This document shows positions 31,506 through 38,085 of a stretch of DNA of 54,884 bases, piece by piece. How positions within the stretch are numbered: position 1 is the first letter of the stretch; each line of letters opens with the position of its first letter. The notes under the pieces were generated by a model. That model was given only the letters and a program-made list of their open reading frames with translations. It ran no database searches and was not told the origin of the DNA. Made by a program: the position numbers and the translations under genes. This stretch comes from a virus: IMG/VR virus record IMGVR_UViG_3300020159_001695, positions 1 through 54,884 of that record; one strand, 5' to 3'.

Positions 31506-32912
31506 TTATAATTCTTGCCTTACAAAAAACTGAGTTATTTCTTTATATTCCCTTATTTCTTGATTTGAACTTACCCTTATATCTAAATAGTACTTATTCG
31601 GTAATAACCAACTACTATCTAAAACAAAATAATTCATATTTGCGCTTCTATTAACGTCAGTCCAATCTTGAACAAGTATTTCATTTAACGGACCTTCTTT
31701 AACATATATTTTATATTGAACAAATTCAGTTAAAACAGGTACTTCATATACATAAGGCTCTCTTACACTTATTACCACTTTTCTTCTTTCACCTTTTCTT
31801 ACAACCTCATCCCTTTTCAAGCCATTAAAAGATAAACCATATTCTTTTGGTAAATACTCCGCAGTTCCTATTGAATAGTATTCATCACATTTAACCTCAA
31901 ACTCTAAACTGGCATCTGGTTTTCTTATACCATTTATTGATAAATTAGTCCATACGTCATTGAATAATACCGAATCATACGGATAAGTTTCAGGTATATA
32001 TAAACTCACATAATAAGCCCCAATAGTTTTTTGGGTTGCTGTAATTGCTGAAAATATATTACCACTTTCATTATATACCCTACAAAGAGGTAAAGTATCT
32101 AAGTTTTTAGGTGTTCCATTCTGATTAACATAAAGGAATAAATTATTCATCTTACCTTTATAAAAGAAGTTTCTATCATCTTGAATTAAATCATCGTAAT
32201 TTGTTTCTAAGAATGGTTGATAGAATGTTTGTGTATATTTAGAAAAGAAACCCACATATTGTAATGAAGCGTCAAATGTAGTTGCTGAATAAGGTATATT
32301 TTCCAATGATGTTGTAAATGCTAAACCATAACTCACACCACTAAATATTCTATTCTGTAATCTGTTATTTATTTCACTTGAAATGTCTAACTTCAAATCC
32401 TCATTACCCAAATCAAAATGTTGTGTCGCAACAATATTAGGTGTGCTATAAACACCAGGTGAATTCCAACTTGAATTAGTTTTATTATAATACCAATTTG
32501 AAGGTGTTTCCGTATAGGTAAAAGGTTCTCTAATTAAAGTTTCTGTCTTATAATCAGCATAATCATAACCAATACCTTGATCCCAAGTTTCACCACTTAT
32601 TTTAAATAAAATAAGGTCGAATGAATTACCTCTTGTTTTAGCACCAACAGCCTCACCGAATAATTCATCAAAAGACGAACAATTCTTTAAGTTTAATGTG
32701 TGCGTTGTTCCGTTTAATGTAGAAATTGTTTTACCTGTGTATAAGTTATATATATTTGTTAAATCAATATCAAAAATATACCTTGAAAAAGTCCTTGATT
32801 GATTTTGATCGAAACCATAATATAACTCAGCAATTGGATTTCTTGCCGTATTAACATAAGAATTTCTAACTAATGTATTGTTTTTACTAAAATATGTTCT
32901 ATATTTTCCCAT
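31506..32912 (-). CDS. Large structural protein upstream of fibres
   Basis: 468 residues, beta-rich, Tyr/Asn/Ser-rich, no repeats. It starts MGKYRTYFSKNNTLVRNSYVNTARNPIAELYYG, and the C-terminal third (KGERRKVVISVREPYVYEVPVLTEFVQYKIYVKEGP) looks like an Ig-like or fibronectin-like strand set. It is first in the fibre operon and may connect fibres to the baseplate. I do not recognise a named family. A late-type CTATTTATA lies 10 nt before the start. Confidence 0.7.
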   Translation of the reverse strand: MGKYRTYFSKNNTLVRNSYVNTARNPIAELYYGFDQNQSRTFSRYIFDIDLTNIYNLYTGKTISTLNGTTHTLNLKNCSSFDELFGEAVGAKTRGNSFDLILFKISGETWDQGIGYDYADYKTETLIREPFTYTETPSNWYYNKTNSSWNSPGVYSTPNIVATQHFDLGNEDLKLDISSEINNRLQNRIFSGVSYGLAFTTSLENIPYSATTFDASLQYVGFFSKYTQTFYQPFLETNYDDLIQDDRNFFYKGKMNNLFLYVNQNGTPKNLDTLPLCRVYNESGNIFSAITATQKTIGAYYVSLYIPETYPYDSVLFNDVWTNLSINGIRKPDASLEFEVKCDEYYSIGTAEYLPKEYGLSFNGLKRDEVVRKGERRKVVISVREPYVYEVPVLTEFVQYKIYVKEGPLNEILVQDWTDVNRSANMNYFVLDSSWLLPNKYYLDIRVSSNQEIREYKEITQFFVRQEL

Positions 32913-32922
32913 TTTTTTTATA

Positions 32923-32931
32923 TATAAATAG
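32923..32931 (-). promoter_or_regulatory. Late-type motif CTATTTATA upstream of fibre operon
   Basis: Minus-strand CTATTTATA, 10 nt before the ATG at 32912. It lies in the divergent spacer with the + strand site at 32951. Confidence 0.55.
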
Positions 32932-32950
32932 TTTCCTTTTCAATTATATA

Positions 32951-32958
32951 TATTTATA
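32951..32958 (+). promoter_or_regulatory. Octamer TATTTATA upstream of GAF-like gene
   Basis: TATTTATA, 20 nt before the ATG at 32979. The spacing differs from the tight class, so it is less certain. Confidence 0.35.
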
Positions 32959-32978
32959 AGATATAGAAAATTAAAGAA

Positions 32979-33593
32979 ATGATAATATTTGGATTTTACA
33001 TACCGACACCAGTTATAGTATCGCTTTTAGGGATTATTAGCGGAGCTATTGGATACATAGTTAAAGTTTATATGGATAAACATAAAAACAACACTAAAAT
33101 TGAAAAAATAAAACGTAATATCACCAAATCTAAACAGATTGTTGGTAAGCTACAACAAATATTAGAAATCACAAATGCTGATAGAGTATCCATCACAGTT
33201 CTTCATAATGGAGGTGTTTTTTATAATAAGAAAGGACAAAAAGTTGAATTTACTAAAGGTAGTATGATTTATGAAGTTGTATCTTCAGGAATATCTATTG
33301 AAAATATGGATTTTAAGGATGTATTACTAACGCCATTCTCAGATCACTTTATGCCGTTCTTTGATGATAAAAGATATTCATTAGATACCAATGAAACAGA
33401 ACACCCTTCTACGTGGAAAAACTATCTTTTTAATAAAGGAATTAAACACGATTATGGTTTTGTTATTGAAAATATTGAAGGCTCAATATTTGGATTTGTT
33501 AGGGTTTCATTCATTAAAACAAGAAAGAAATTGAATGAAGAACAAATAGATGAAATTGAAAAATTATCTTATTTGGTTTCAGGGTATCTATAA
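32979..33593 (+). CDS. Membrane-anchored GAF-like protein
   Basis: 204 residues. One membrane helix near the N-terminus (TPVIVSLLGIISGAIGYIV), a basic/helical neck (about 30-60), and a C-terminal domain starting LQQILEITNADRVSITVLHNGG, the typical opening of a GAF-like sensor (helix, then ADRxSIxxxHNG), and ending with strands YGFVIENIEGSIFGFVRVSF. GAF domains bind small ligands or mediate dimerisation. Phage proteins of this layout are known to me from large phages without assigned role. It is a single gene on the + strand, divergent from the fibre operon. Confidence 0.65.
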   Translation: MIIFGFYIPTPVIVSLLGIISGAIGYIVKVYMDKHKNNTKIEKIKRNITKSKQIVGKLQQILEITNADRVSITVLHNGGVFYNKKGQKVEFTKGSMIYEVVSSGISIENMDFKDVLLTPFSDHFMPFFDDKRYSLDTNETEHPSTWKNYLFNKGIKHDYGFVIENIEGSIFGFVRVSFIKTRKKLNEEQIDEIEKLSYLVSGYL

Positions 33594-33620
33594 AAAAAAC
33601 CCAACATCTCTGTCGGGTTT
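33592..33620 (-). terminator. Intrinsic terminator downstream of tmRNA
   Basis: Minus-strand stem AACCCGAC / GTTGGGTT (8 bp with one G-U), loop AGAGAT, then eight T. It ends transcription from the Hsp20-tmRNA side and also lies at the end of the convergent GAF-like gene. Confidence 0.8.
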
Positions 33621-33777
33621 CTGAGGCGATCGAATCTTATCGCTCCACCAATCCATTTTCTAACATTTAAAGTTTGATAAAAAGGATAAAACCTCAACCT
33701 TTATTAACATCTTAGCCAAATAATTAATTATTTGTTTCTACCAATTACCTCGTAGCGGTGTGTTAAAATCAATCGGC
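33621..33777 (-). other. Non-coding stretch between tmRNA and terminator, with hairpins
   Basis: This 157-nt piece holds no ORF. It contains a perfect 16-base palindrome (33718-33733) and a hairpin GAGCGAT / ATCGCCTC with one bulge (about 33622-33645). It would form the 3' trailer of the tmRNA precursor or a separate small RNA. A tRNA cloverleaf could not be built from it. Confidence 0.35.
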
Positions 33778-34147
33778 TGGACTTTGGGGGATTCGAACCC
33801 CCGTTCCCGTAATTTGTAATCAATTAAATTATTTACAAGCTTAGGTTATTTTCTTACAACCAAATATCCCTCTTATTTTAACACCAATCAGGAAAATGTG
33901 TGATAGTTATTAACTACTCTACCAAAAGGGTTTGCTGTGTTTGGCTTAAAGCCAAATTCACTTAAGCTAACTCAAGTTCAGCTTCTTGAGTTTTGAAGCT
34001 CTTCATAAGTGAAGTTGGGAGGCTCATCATGTCCTCTGAATTGTAACCGTTGCCAGTTGATTTTTTTGCTTCAGTTTTTAAAGACTTAGTGCAGGTCTTG
34101 CTTGTTTAAAAGGCTCAAACATTACAGGTCAAAACCAGTAAAAGCCC
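33778..34147 (-). ncRNA. ssrA: tmRNA (one-piece), phage-encoded
   Basis: About 370 nt. The 5' end GGGCTTTTACTGGTTTTGACC matches the tmRNA consensus start. Acceptor stem GGGCTTT pairs with AAAGTCC with a G3-U70 wobble, the alanine identity element, and discriminator A; CCA is not encoded. Helix 2 forms between CCTGTAA..TTTG and CAAATTACGGG. The T arm is GGGGG-TTCGAAT-CCCCC. A first hairpin AAGAC/GTCTT precedes the messenger part; a perfect 8-bp helix AACTCAAG/CTTGAGTT and a hairpin TTGGCTT/AAGCCAA follow. It rescues stalled ribosomes by trans-translation. The tag frame is described separately. It lies 27 nt downstream of hsp20 and may be processed from that transcript. Confidence 0.93.
33962..34054 (-). 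other. Proposed tmRNA tag reading frame (30 codons)
   Basis: By alignment to the E. coli segment GCAAAAAATAGTC-GCA, the resume site falls near GGC at 34054-34052. This frame runs 30 codons to TAA at 33964-33962, starting GNGYNSEDMM and ending EAELELA. The stop lies just after the 8-bp helix, as in other tmRNAs. Bacteroidota tags usually start with G but are 8-10 residues ending ALAA. The other two frames stop earlier without an Ala-rich end. Frame choice is inference. Confidence 0.55.
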
Positions 34148-34174
34148 ATATGTTATACAAAGATAAATATTATT

Positions 34175-34534
34175 TTATTTAATATCAACAACAATTTTAT
34201 CTTTTTTTGTTTTTTCTTTTGGAACTGAAACAGTTAAAATACCATTCTCCAATTTAGCTGTAATGGATTTTACACCATTAGGGAAATAAATTGTTCTATT
34301 AGATTTGATTTCCTGACCATTTCTTTTACCTTCAACTATCAATTGTTTCCCTTCAATAGTTACCGATAATTCTTCTTTCTTAAATCCAGGTAAGATATAT
34401 TCAATACCATAAGATTCTTCATCCTCAACCATATTTGTTTCAATAAAGTTTTTAGTTAAAACCTCAAAAGGTGTTCTAAAAAATAAACTGTTAAAAGTTT
34501 TTTCAATCCTTTCCAAATTTTTTAATGAATACAT
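34175..34534 (-). CDS. Small heat-shock protein Hsp20 (alpha-crystallin domain)
   Basis: 119 residues. Alpha-crystallin domain from about 35: YGIEYILPGFKKEELSVTIEGKQLIVEGKR, NRTIYFPNG and the signature LENGILTVSVPK; the short tail is basic and ends VVDIK, with a C-terminal IVV-type patch. It binds unfolding proteins as an ATP-independent chaperone. Hsp20 genes are known in T4-like marine phages. Here the gene directly precedes the tmRNA gene on the same strand, linking two protein-quality functions. Family call is certain; the target (phage structural proteins or polymerase) is unknown. Confidence 0.92.
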   Translation of the reverse strand: MYSLKNLERIEKTFNSLFFRTPFEVLTKNFIETNMVEDEESYGIEYILPGFKKEELSVTIEGKQLIVEGKRNGQEIKSNRTIYFPNGVKSITAKLENGILTVSVPKEKTKKDKIVVDIK

Positions 34535-34603
34535 TTCTTTATTTTGTTTAAGTTTAATTTATTATTAGTGTATATATAATAAATTAAACCCCATAAGTCA
34601 AAT

Positions 34604-34912
34604 ATGCTTTTAGAAACAACCAAAGAAAAAGATAAAATTACAAGTATCTATGAATCATCTAATATCTATAAATCAGTATATAAATTTTTAGATAATGATT
34701 TATTCATCACCTTCAATAATGGTAATATCTACAAATATTTAAATGTTGATATGCCCACATTCTTGAAATTACAAGAATCTGAAAGTATTGGTAAGTTTTT
34801 CTCTGCTAATATAAGAACAAAATTTGATTTTGAAAAAGTAGGGTCCGAAGACCCTAAAATTATTGTTGAAGATGTTAAAAGGTTAAAATCTAAATTAGGT
34901 TTTAGTTCCTAA
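34604..34912 (+). CDS. KTSC-domain protein
   Basis: 102 residues. Residues 16-76 fit the KTSC domain: SSNIYKSVYKF, LFITFNNGNIYKYLNV, PTFLKLQESESIGKFFSANIR, the usual SSxIxxxxYD...FxxGxxYxYxxV...F..L..A.S.GxYFN..I pattern. KTSC domains are small and often fused to RNA/lysyl-tRNA synthetase-like or ubiquitin-like proteins; function unknown. The stop overlaps the convergent DUF2786 gene by 4 nt. Confidence 0.75.
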   Translation: MLLETTKEKDKITSIYESSNIYKSVYKFLDNDLFITFNNGNIYKYLNVDMPTFLKLQESESIGKFFSANIRTKFDFEKVGSEDPKIIVEDVKRLKSKLGFSS

Positions 34913-35634
34913 GCCGTTAATCTCATAGATTCTGACGCTTTTTTACCACTCAACCCTGATGTGATATTCACACGATTTGCTGCTTCTTTACCTGAATTAA
35001 ATGCCGATCTATCCGATATTGTCATTCTTGAAGTCGATGTTTTTAACTTTAAAGAAGGATTGTTTTCTTTAAACATTTGTTCGGTAATTCCCATTTTGTT
35101 ATACAACACTAACCCAGATTCTTGTGCTTCGTTAGTGAGGTTATTTTTCATTTCACGGAGTCTTTGACTTAATCTGATAATCATACCTTTGTAAAAAGAA
35201 CCTCGAGCCACCTTACCGCCAATCATATCATACTCAGATGTTTTTTGGTATTTAGCGTATTCGTTATCCATTGCGTGTGATAGTAAATCAAATAAGTAAC
35301 CAGCGAACTCAATATCCTTTTTAGCTCCAAAGAAGTTATACACATATTTACCAATACGTTTGGTAAAATAAACTTTAGTGTCTGTAAAATAAGCGATTGA
35401 ACTAACTACATCGTGAATAGGTTTTTTAACCTTACCACTAATGTCAATTTGTTCGGTAATAAACTCTTGAGATTTAACCTCAACTTCTGTCATAGACAAA
35501 TCGTATTCTTGAAGAAGCCTTGAAATCATTTCAGCCGCTGTCATAGCCTCCGCTTCTGAACAACCATTAGCTGTGGTTTTTTCTTTTAAAAGATTGATTT
35601 TTTTGATGATTGATTCACGTTTTGTGTTAGTCAT
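34909..35634 (-). CDS. DUF2786-like protein
   Basis: 241 residues. N-terminal domain KKINLLKEKTTANGCSEAEAMTAAEMISRLLQEYDLS is the DUF2786 signature (KIxxLLxKTxxNGATxAEAxxAxxxAxxLLxxYxL). A second domain (VVSSIAYFTDTKVYF, GKYVYNFFGAKKDIEFAGYLFDLLSHAM) corresponds to the region that usually follows it. The C-terminus is Ser/Lys/Arg-rich. DUF2786 proteins are common in phages and may bind nucleic acid; no activity is established. It is driven by a good host-type promoter with TTTG-N19-TATATTTG, so it is likely an early or constitutive gene. Confidence 0.8.
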   Translation of the reverse strand: MTNTKRESIIKKINLLKEKTTANGCSEAEAMTAAEMISRLLQEYDLSMTEVEVKSQEFITEQIDISGKVKKPIHDVVSSIAYFTDTKVYFTKRIGKYVYNFFGAKKDIEFAGYLFDLLSHAMDNEYAKYQKTSEYDMIGGKVARGSFYKGMIIRLSQRLREMKNNLTNEAQESGLVLYNKMGITEQMFKENNPSLKLKTSTSRMTISDRSAFNSGKEAANRVNITSGLSGKKASESMRLTA

Positions 35635-35656
35635 ATATGTTTTGTTTATTGTGGAA

Positions 35657-35687
35657 CAAATATAATACTTTAAATCAAACCACCAAA
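35657..35687 (-). promoter_or_regulatory. Bacteroidota-type promoter TTTG-N19-TATATTTG
   Basis: Minus-strand TTTG (35687-35684), 19 nt, TATATTTG (35664-35657), 22 nt upstream of the ATG at 35634. Same boxes and spacer as at 9150-9180. Confidence 0.8.
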
Positions 35688-35693
35688 CTTTTT

Positions 35694-36758
35694 TTAAAAT
35701 AATTTTAAAAAACTATATAATCTCTTGTAATACTGCTCTTTTTTGTAGTCAGGTTTAGTCATTAAAGCACATAGATGACAGAAGTAAAATAACTTATCAA
35801 TTAAAACTTCCCTATTTATAGGACCTCCAGGATACCTAAATTCTATATAGTTATATTTCTTTAATCTTGTTATATTAAATCCGTATAACTTAAAATAAGT
35901 GGGACTTTCATACCCCTCACTATCCAATAAATTTAATAGATATTCATTAAAATATTTTTCAACATCTTTTAAGTTTTGTTTATTAACAGTAAAAGTATCT
36001 TTTTCCTCACTAACCTTACCAAATACCAATCGTTTAAATGAGCCGGCGTATTTAGATTTAACCCTTTCTTCAATACCCTTAAAAACATAAGGAACTTTAT
36101 TTTTCGATGTTGAAGGGTCATCACTTAAAAATAACACCCCTTTAAGAACATTCCAATCCATTTTTTCTTTAAATCCAATATTGATGTGTAATCCTGTTTT
36201 TTCCGTGAATTTCCAATATGATTGATTATCAAAGTCATTGTAGAAATCATTTACCATATCTATTGATTCAGATACGGAATTCAAATAGGTTAGAGGTGAA
36301 AACTCAATACCCCTATCTAATGAAGAATCAACTTCAAATTTCATCTTATCCGACCATTTATCATAGAAATTAGGTAAATATTCTTTCACTTTCATTGATA
36401 AATAAGTTAAATTATCATTGGTATGTTCCATTGAAATTGCTCTTATTACGTCAATAATACGTTTTTCATTTCTATTACTATAATAAGATGGATTTAACAA
36501 CTCATCATATGTAAAATCTTCGTCATCCAATTCTATTTGATCGACTATATTATCAATAAAAGCGGGATTTGCTCTTTTATCATCCCTTAATTGATTATGA
36601 ACAGACGTTCTTATTTGTTCAATAGTTAATTCATCATCACTATCTTCAGGTTTATAAGAGTCATCAGTTTCCAATTCAAACTCAAAGGCGATTGTAAATT
36701 GATTATCTAATTCTTTTAAGACATCAATATCTTTTTTATTATATTCAGTTAAAATCAT
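35694..36758 (-). CDS. Amidoligase-like protein (glutamine-synthetase fold)
   Basis: 354 residues. Motifs in family order: AFEFELE (Glu26, Glu28), VDSSLDRGIEFSPL (Asp144, Glu152), TGLHINIG (His191, Asn193) and YIEFRYPGG (about 305-313). These match putative amidoligases (FEFE; DGSL..GVEIVSP; GLHVHV; EFR), related to gamma-glutamylcysteine and glutamine synthetases. It would join a carboxylate and an amine using ATP, for example adding an amino acid to a peptide or to cell wall. Residues 30-110 form a long acidic helical insertion. It is adjacent (3 nt) to an HAD-like gene upstream. The substrate is unknown. Confidence 0.72.
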   Translation of the reverse strand: MILTEYNKKDIDVLKELDNQFTIAFEFELETDDSYKPEDSDDELTIEQIRTSVHNQLRDDKRANPAFIDNIVDQIELDDEDFTYDELLNPSYYSNRNEKRIIDVIRAISMEHTNDNLTYLSMKVKEYLPNFYDKWSDKMKFEVDSSLDRGIEFSPLTYLNSVSESIDMVNDFYNDFDNQSYWKFTEKTGLHINIGFKEKMDWNVLKGVLFLSDDPSTSKNKVPYVFKGIEERVKSKYAGSFKRLVFGKVSEEKDTFTVNKQNLKDVEKYFNEYLLNLLDSEGYESPTYFKLYGFNITRLKKYNYIEFRYPGGPINREVLIDKLFYFCHLCALMTKPDYKKEQYYKRLYSFLKLF

Positions 36759-36761
36759 ATA

Positions 36762-37922
36762 TTATATAAACATATCAGGATATTCATCAATCATAGAGAT
36801 TGTTATTCTTCTTTTGTTTGTGTCGGCATCTACATAATCAACACCAACCAATCTTTTAAGTTTTTCTTCTACTCTTAAATATTGTTCAGGTGTAATATCA
36901 CCAGCATATCTTGGACTATCTAACGATATTTTTATTTCGTAATACCCTTCATAGTCATCTTCATTGTGTTCGGCATATTTTACAAAGGATTCTTCATAAT
37001 CATCATAAACTAAACCAGCTTCCTCAATTATCTTTTTAATTTCTCTATGAATATCAGGAATTACTTTATATTCACTCACATCCTTAGATTCTTTCATTAA
37101 ACGTTCAATAACTATCTTTTTAACGTCTTTTGGGTTTGAAGTATCATAGATAACAAATGTCATATCAGGCTTTTCTTTCTTTAACGATTTCATAAACTCT
37201 TCCATTGCTTCCACATTTTTCTTATCGTCATCTGAAAAACCCACACTAATCTCTAACTTACCTTTAGATTTAGGATTCTTAATCCTTATATCTTTAGCAT
37301 CTAAAGATTTGGCAACACCCTCAATATAGTCAATAAAATCCCTTGATGCGATTTGTTTAGCCAATTCAGGTTCTTCAGCGCCAGCCATTGAACCGAATTG
37401 TTTTTGGAATTCAGGTGATGAAACAGGGTAATACCTTTGCTCACTCAAATATTTTTCAATTAAGTCATTAAATGGTAAATCACCATATAACTTTTTTAAA
37501 TTTCTTTTAAATACTATCTTCTCATCAGGGTTTAAAGCCGTATCGATAAAAGTCCTTACACCCCTTTTTAATGTCGCTGGTGCGTGTCCTCTTGCTGTGA
37601 TGATAGCAAAGTAGTTTGCATACTTTAAAGCCTCTTTAAACTTCTTAAAAGAAGGTGCTTGTTTATTATTCTCAATAGCTTTTTTAGTGTCTTGAATAAA
37701 CGCATCTTCACCTCTTTTACCATAATCCCTAAATTCTTCAAAGGCATCATTTCTTACTTCATATTTGGAATTATTTCTCAACTCAGCAAATTCACTGGTT
37801 GAAACATAAACCGGCTTATTACTCTTATACATTTTAATCTTTGTTGGTAGATTTAATATATTATCATCCCAATCAAATTTATATACTCTAAGTTTTCTAC
37901 CTTTTAATACCAATTTTTTCAT
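36762..37922 (-). CDS. HAD-like phosphatase with extra C-terminal domain
   Basis: 386 residues. HAD motif I is YKFDWDDNIL (Asp17, Asp19), motif II is FAIITARGH (Thr109), and an acidic VGFSDDDKKNVEAM near residue 230 fits motif IV. The C-terminal 100 residues form another alpha/beta section (VIPDIHREIKKIIEEAGLVYDDYEESFVKY, SMIDEYPDMFI). FDWDDN-type HADs are frequent in T4-like marine and Bacteroidota phages. Pairing with the amidoligase suggests a shared pathway, for example phosphate removal from the ligation substrate; that is speculative. A late-type octamer lies 4 nt before the start. Confidence 0.75.
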   Translation of the reverse strand: MKKLVLKGRKLRVYKFDWDDNILNLPTKIKMYKSNKPVYVSTSEFAELRNNSKYEVRNDAFEEFRDYGKRGEDAFIQDTKKAIENNKQAPSFKKFKEALKYANYFAIITARGHAPATLKRGVRTFIDTALNPDEKIVFKRNLKKLYGDLPFNDLIEKYLSEQRYYPVSSPEFQKQFGSMAGAEEPELAKQIASRDFIDYIEGVAKSLDAKDIRIKNPKSKGKLEISVGFSDDDKKNVEAMEEFMKSLKKEKPDMTFVIYDTSNPKDVKKIVIERLMKESKDVSEYKVIPDIHREIKKIIEEAGLVYDDYEESFVKYAEHNEDDYEGYYEIKISLDSPRYAGDITPEQYLRVEEKLKRLVGVDYVDADTNKRRITISMIDEYPDMFI

Positions 37923-37926
37923 ATTA

Positions 37927-37934
37927 TATAAATA
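37927..37934 (-). promoter_or_regulatory. Late-type octamer TATTTATA, 4 nt before start codon
   Basis: Minus-strand TATTTATA, then taat and ATG at 37922. Confidence 0.55.
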
Positions 37935-38028
37935 TTACAATTTGTTAATTTTCTTCAAATATGGGGATTATTGATCGTATTAACAAATTTTATTTTTAAT
38001 AGTTTGATTTCTAATTAGTTAATAAAAC

Positions 38029-38062
38029 AAAAAAAGGTGAATAAACAAATATTCACCTTTTT
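38029..38062. terminator. Bidirectional intrinsic terminator after tail sheath
   Basis: Stem GGTGAATA / TATTCACC with a 6-nt loop, A-run on the left and T-run on the right; on the minus strand it closes the sheath gene. Confidence 0.9.
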
Positions 38063-38085
38063 CTTACATTATTTTAGTTTAATTA

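Noticed and set aside
21285-31510. TATAAATA in the T4 late-promoter orientation upstream of 21264 and 31485
   Set aside because: Both occurrences overlap stop codons of upstream genes at irregular spacing, and an A/T-only octamer is expected by chance several times here; the opposite orientation has the consistent spacing.
33621-33777. A tRNA gene suggested by GGTAATTGGTAG and a hairpin with ATTCGAT
   Set aside because: No matching acceptor stem, anticodon arm or T loop of the right size could be formed on either strand.
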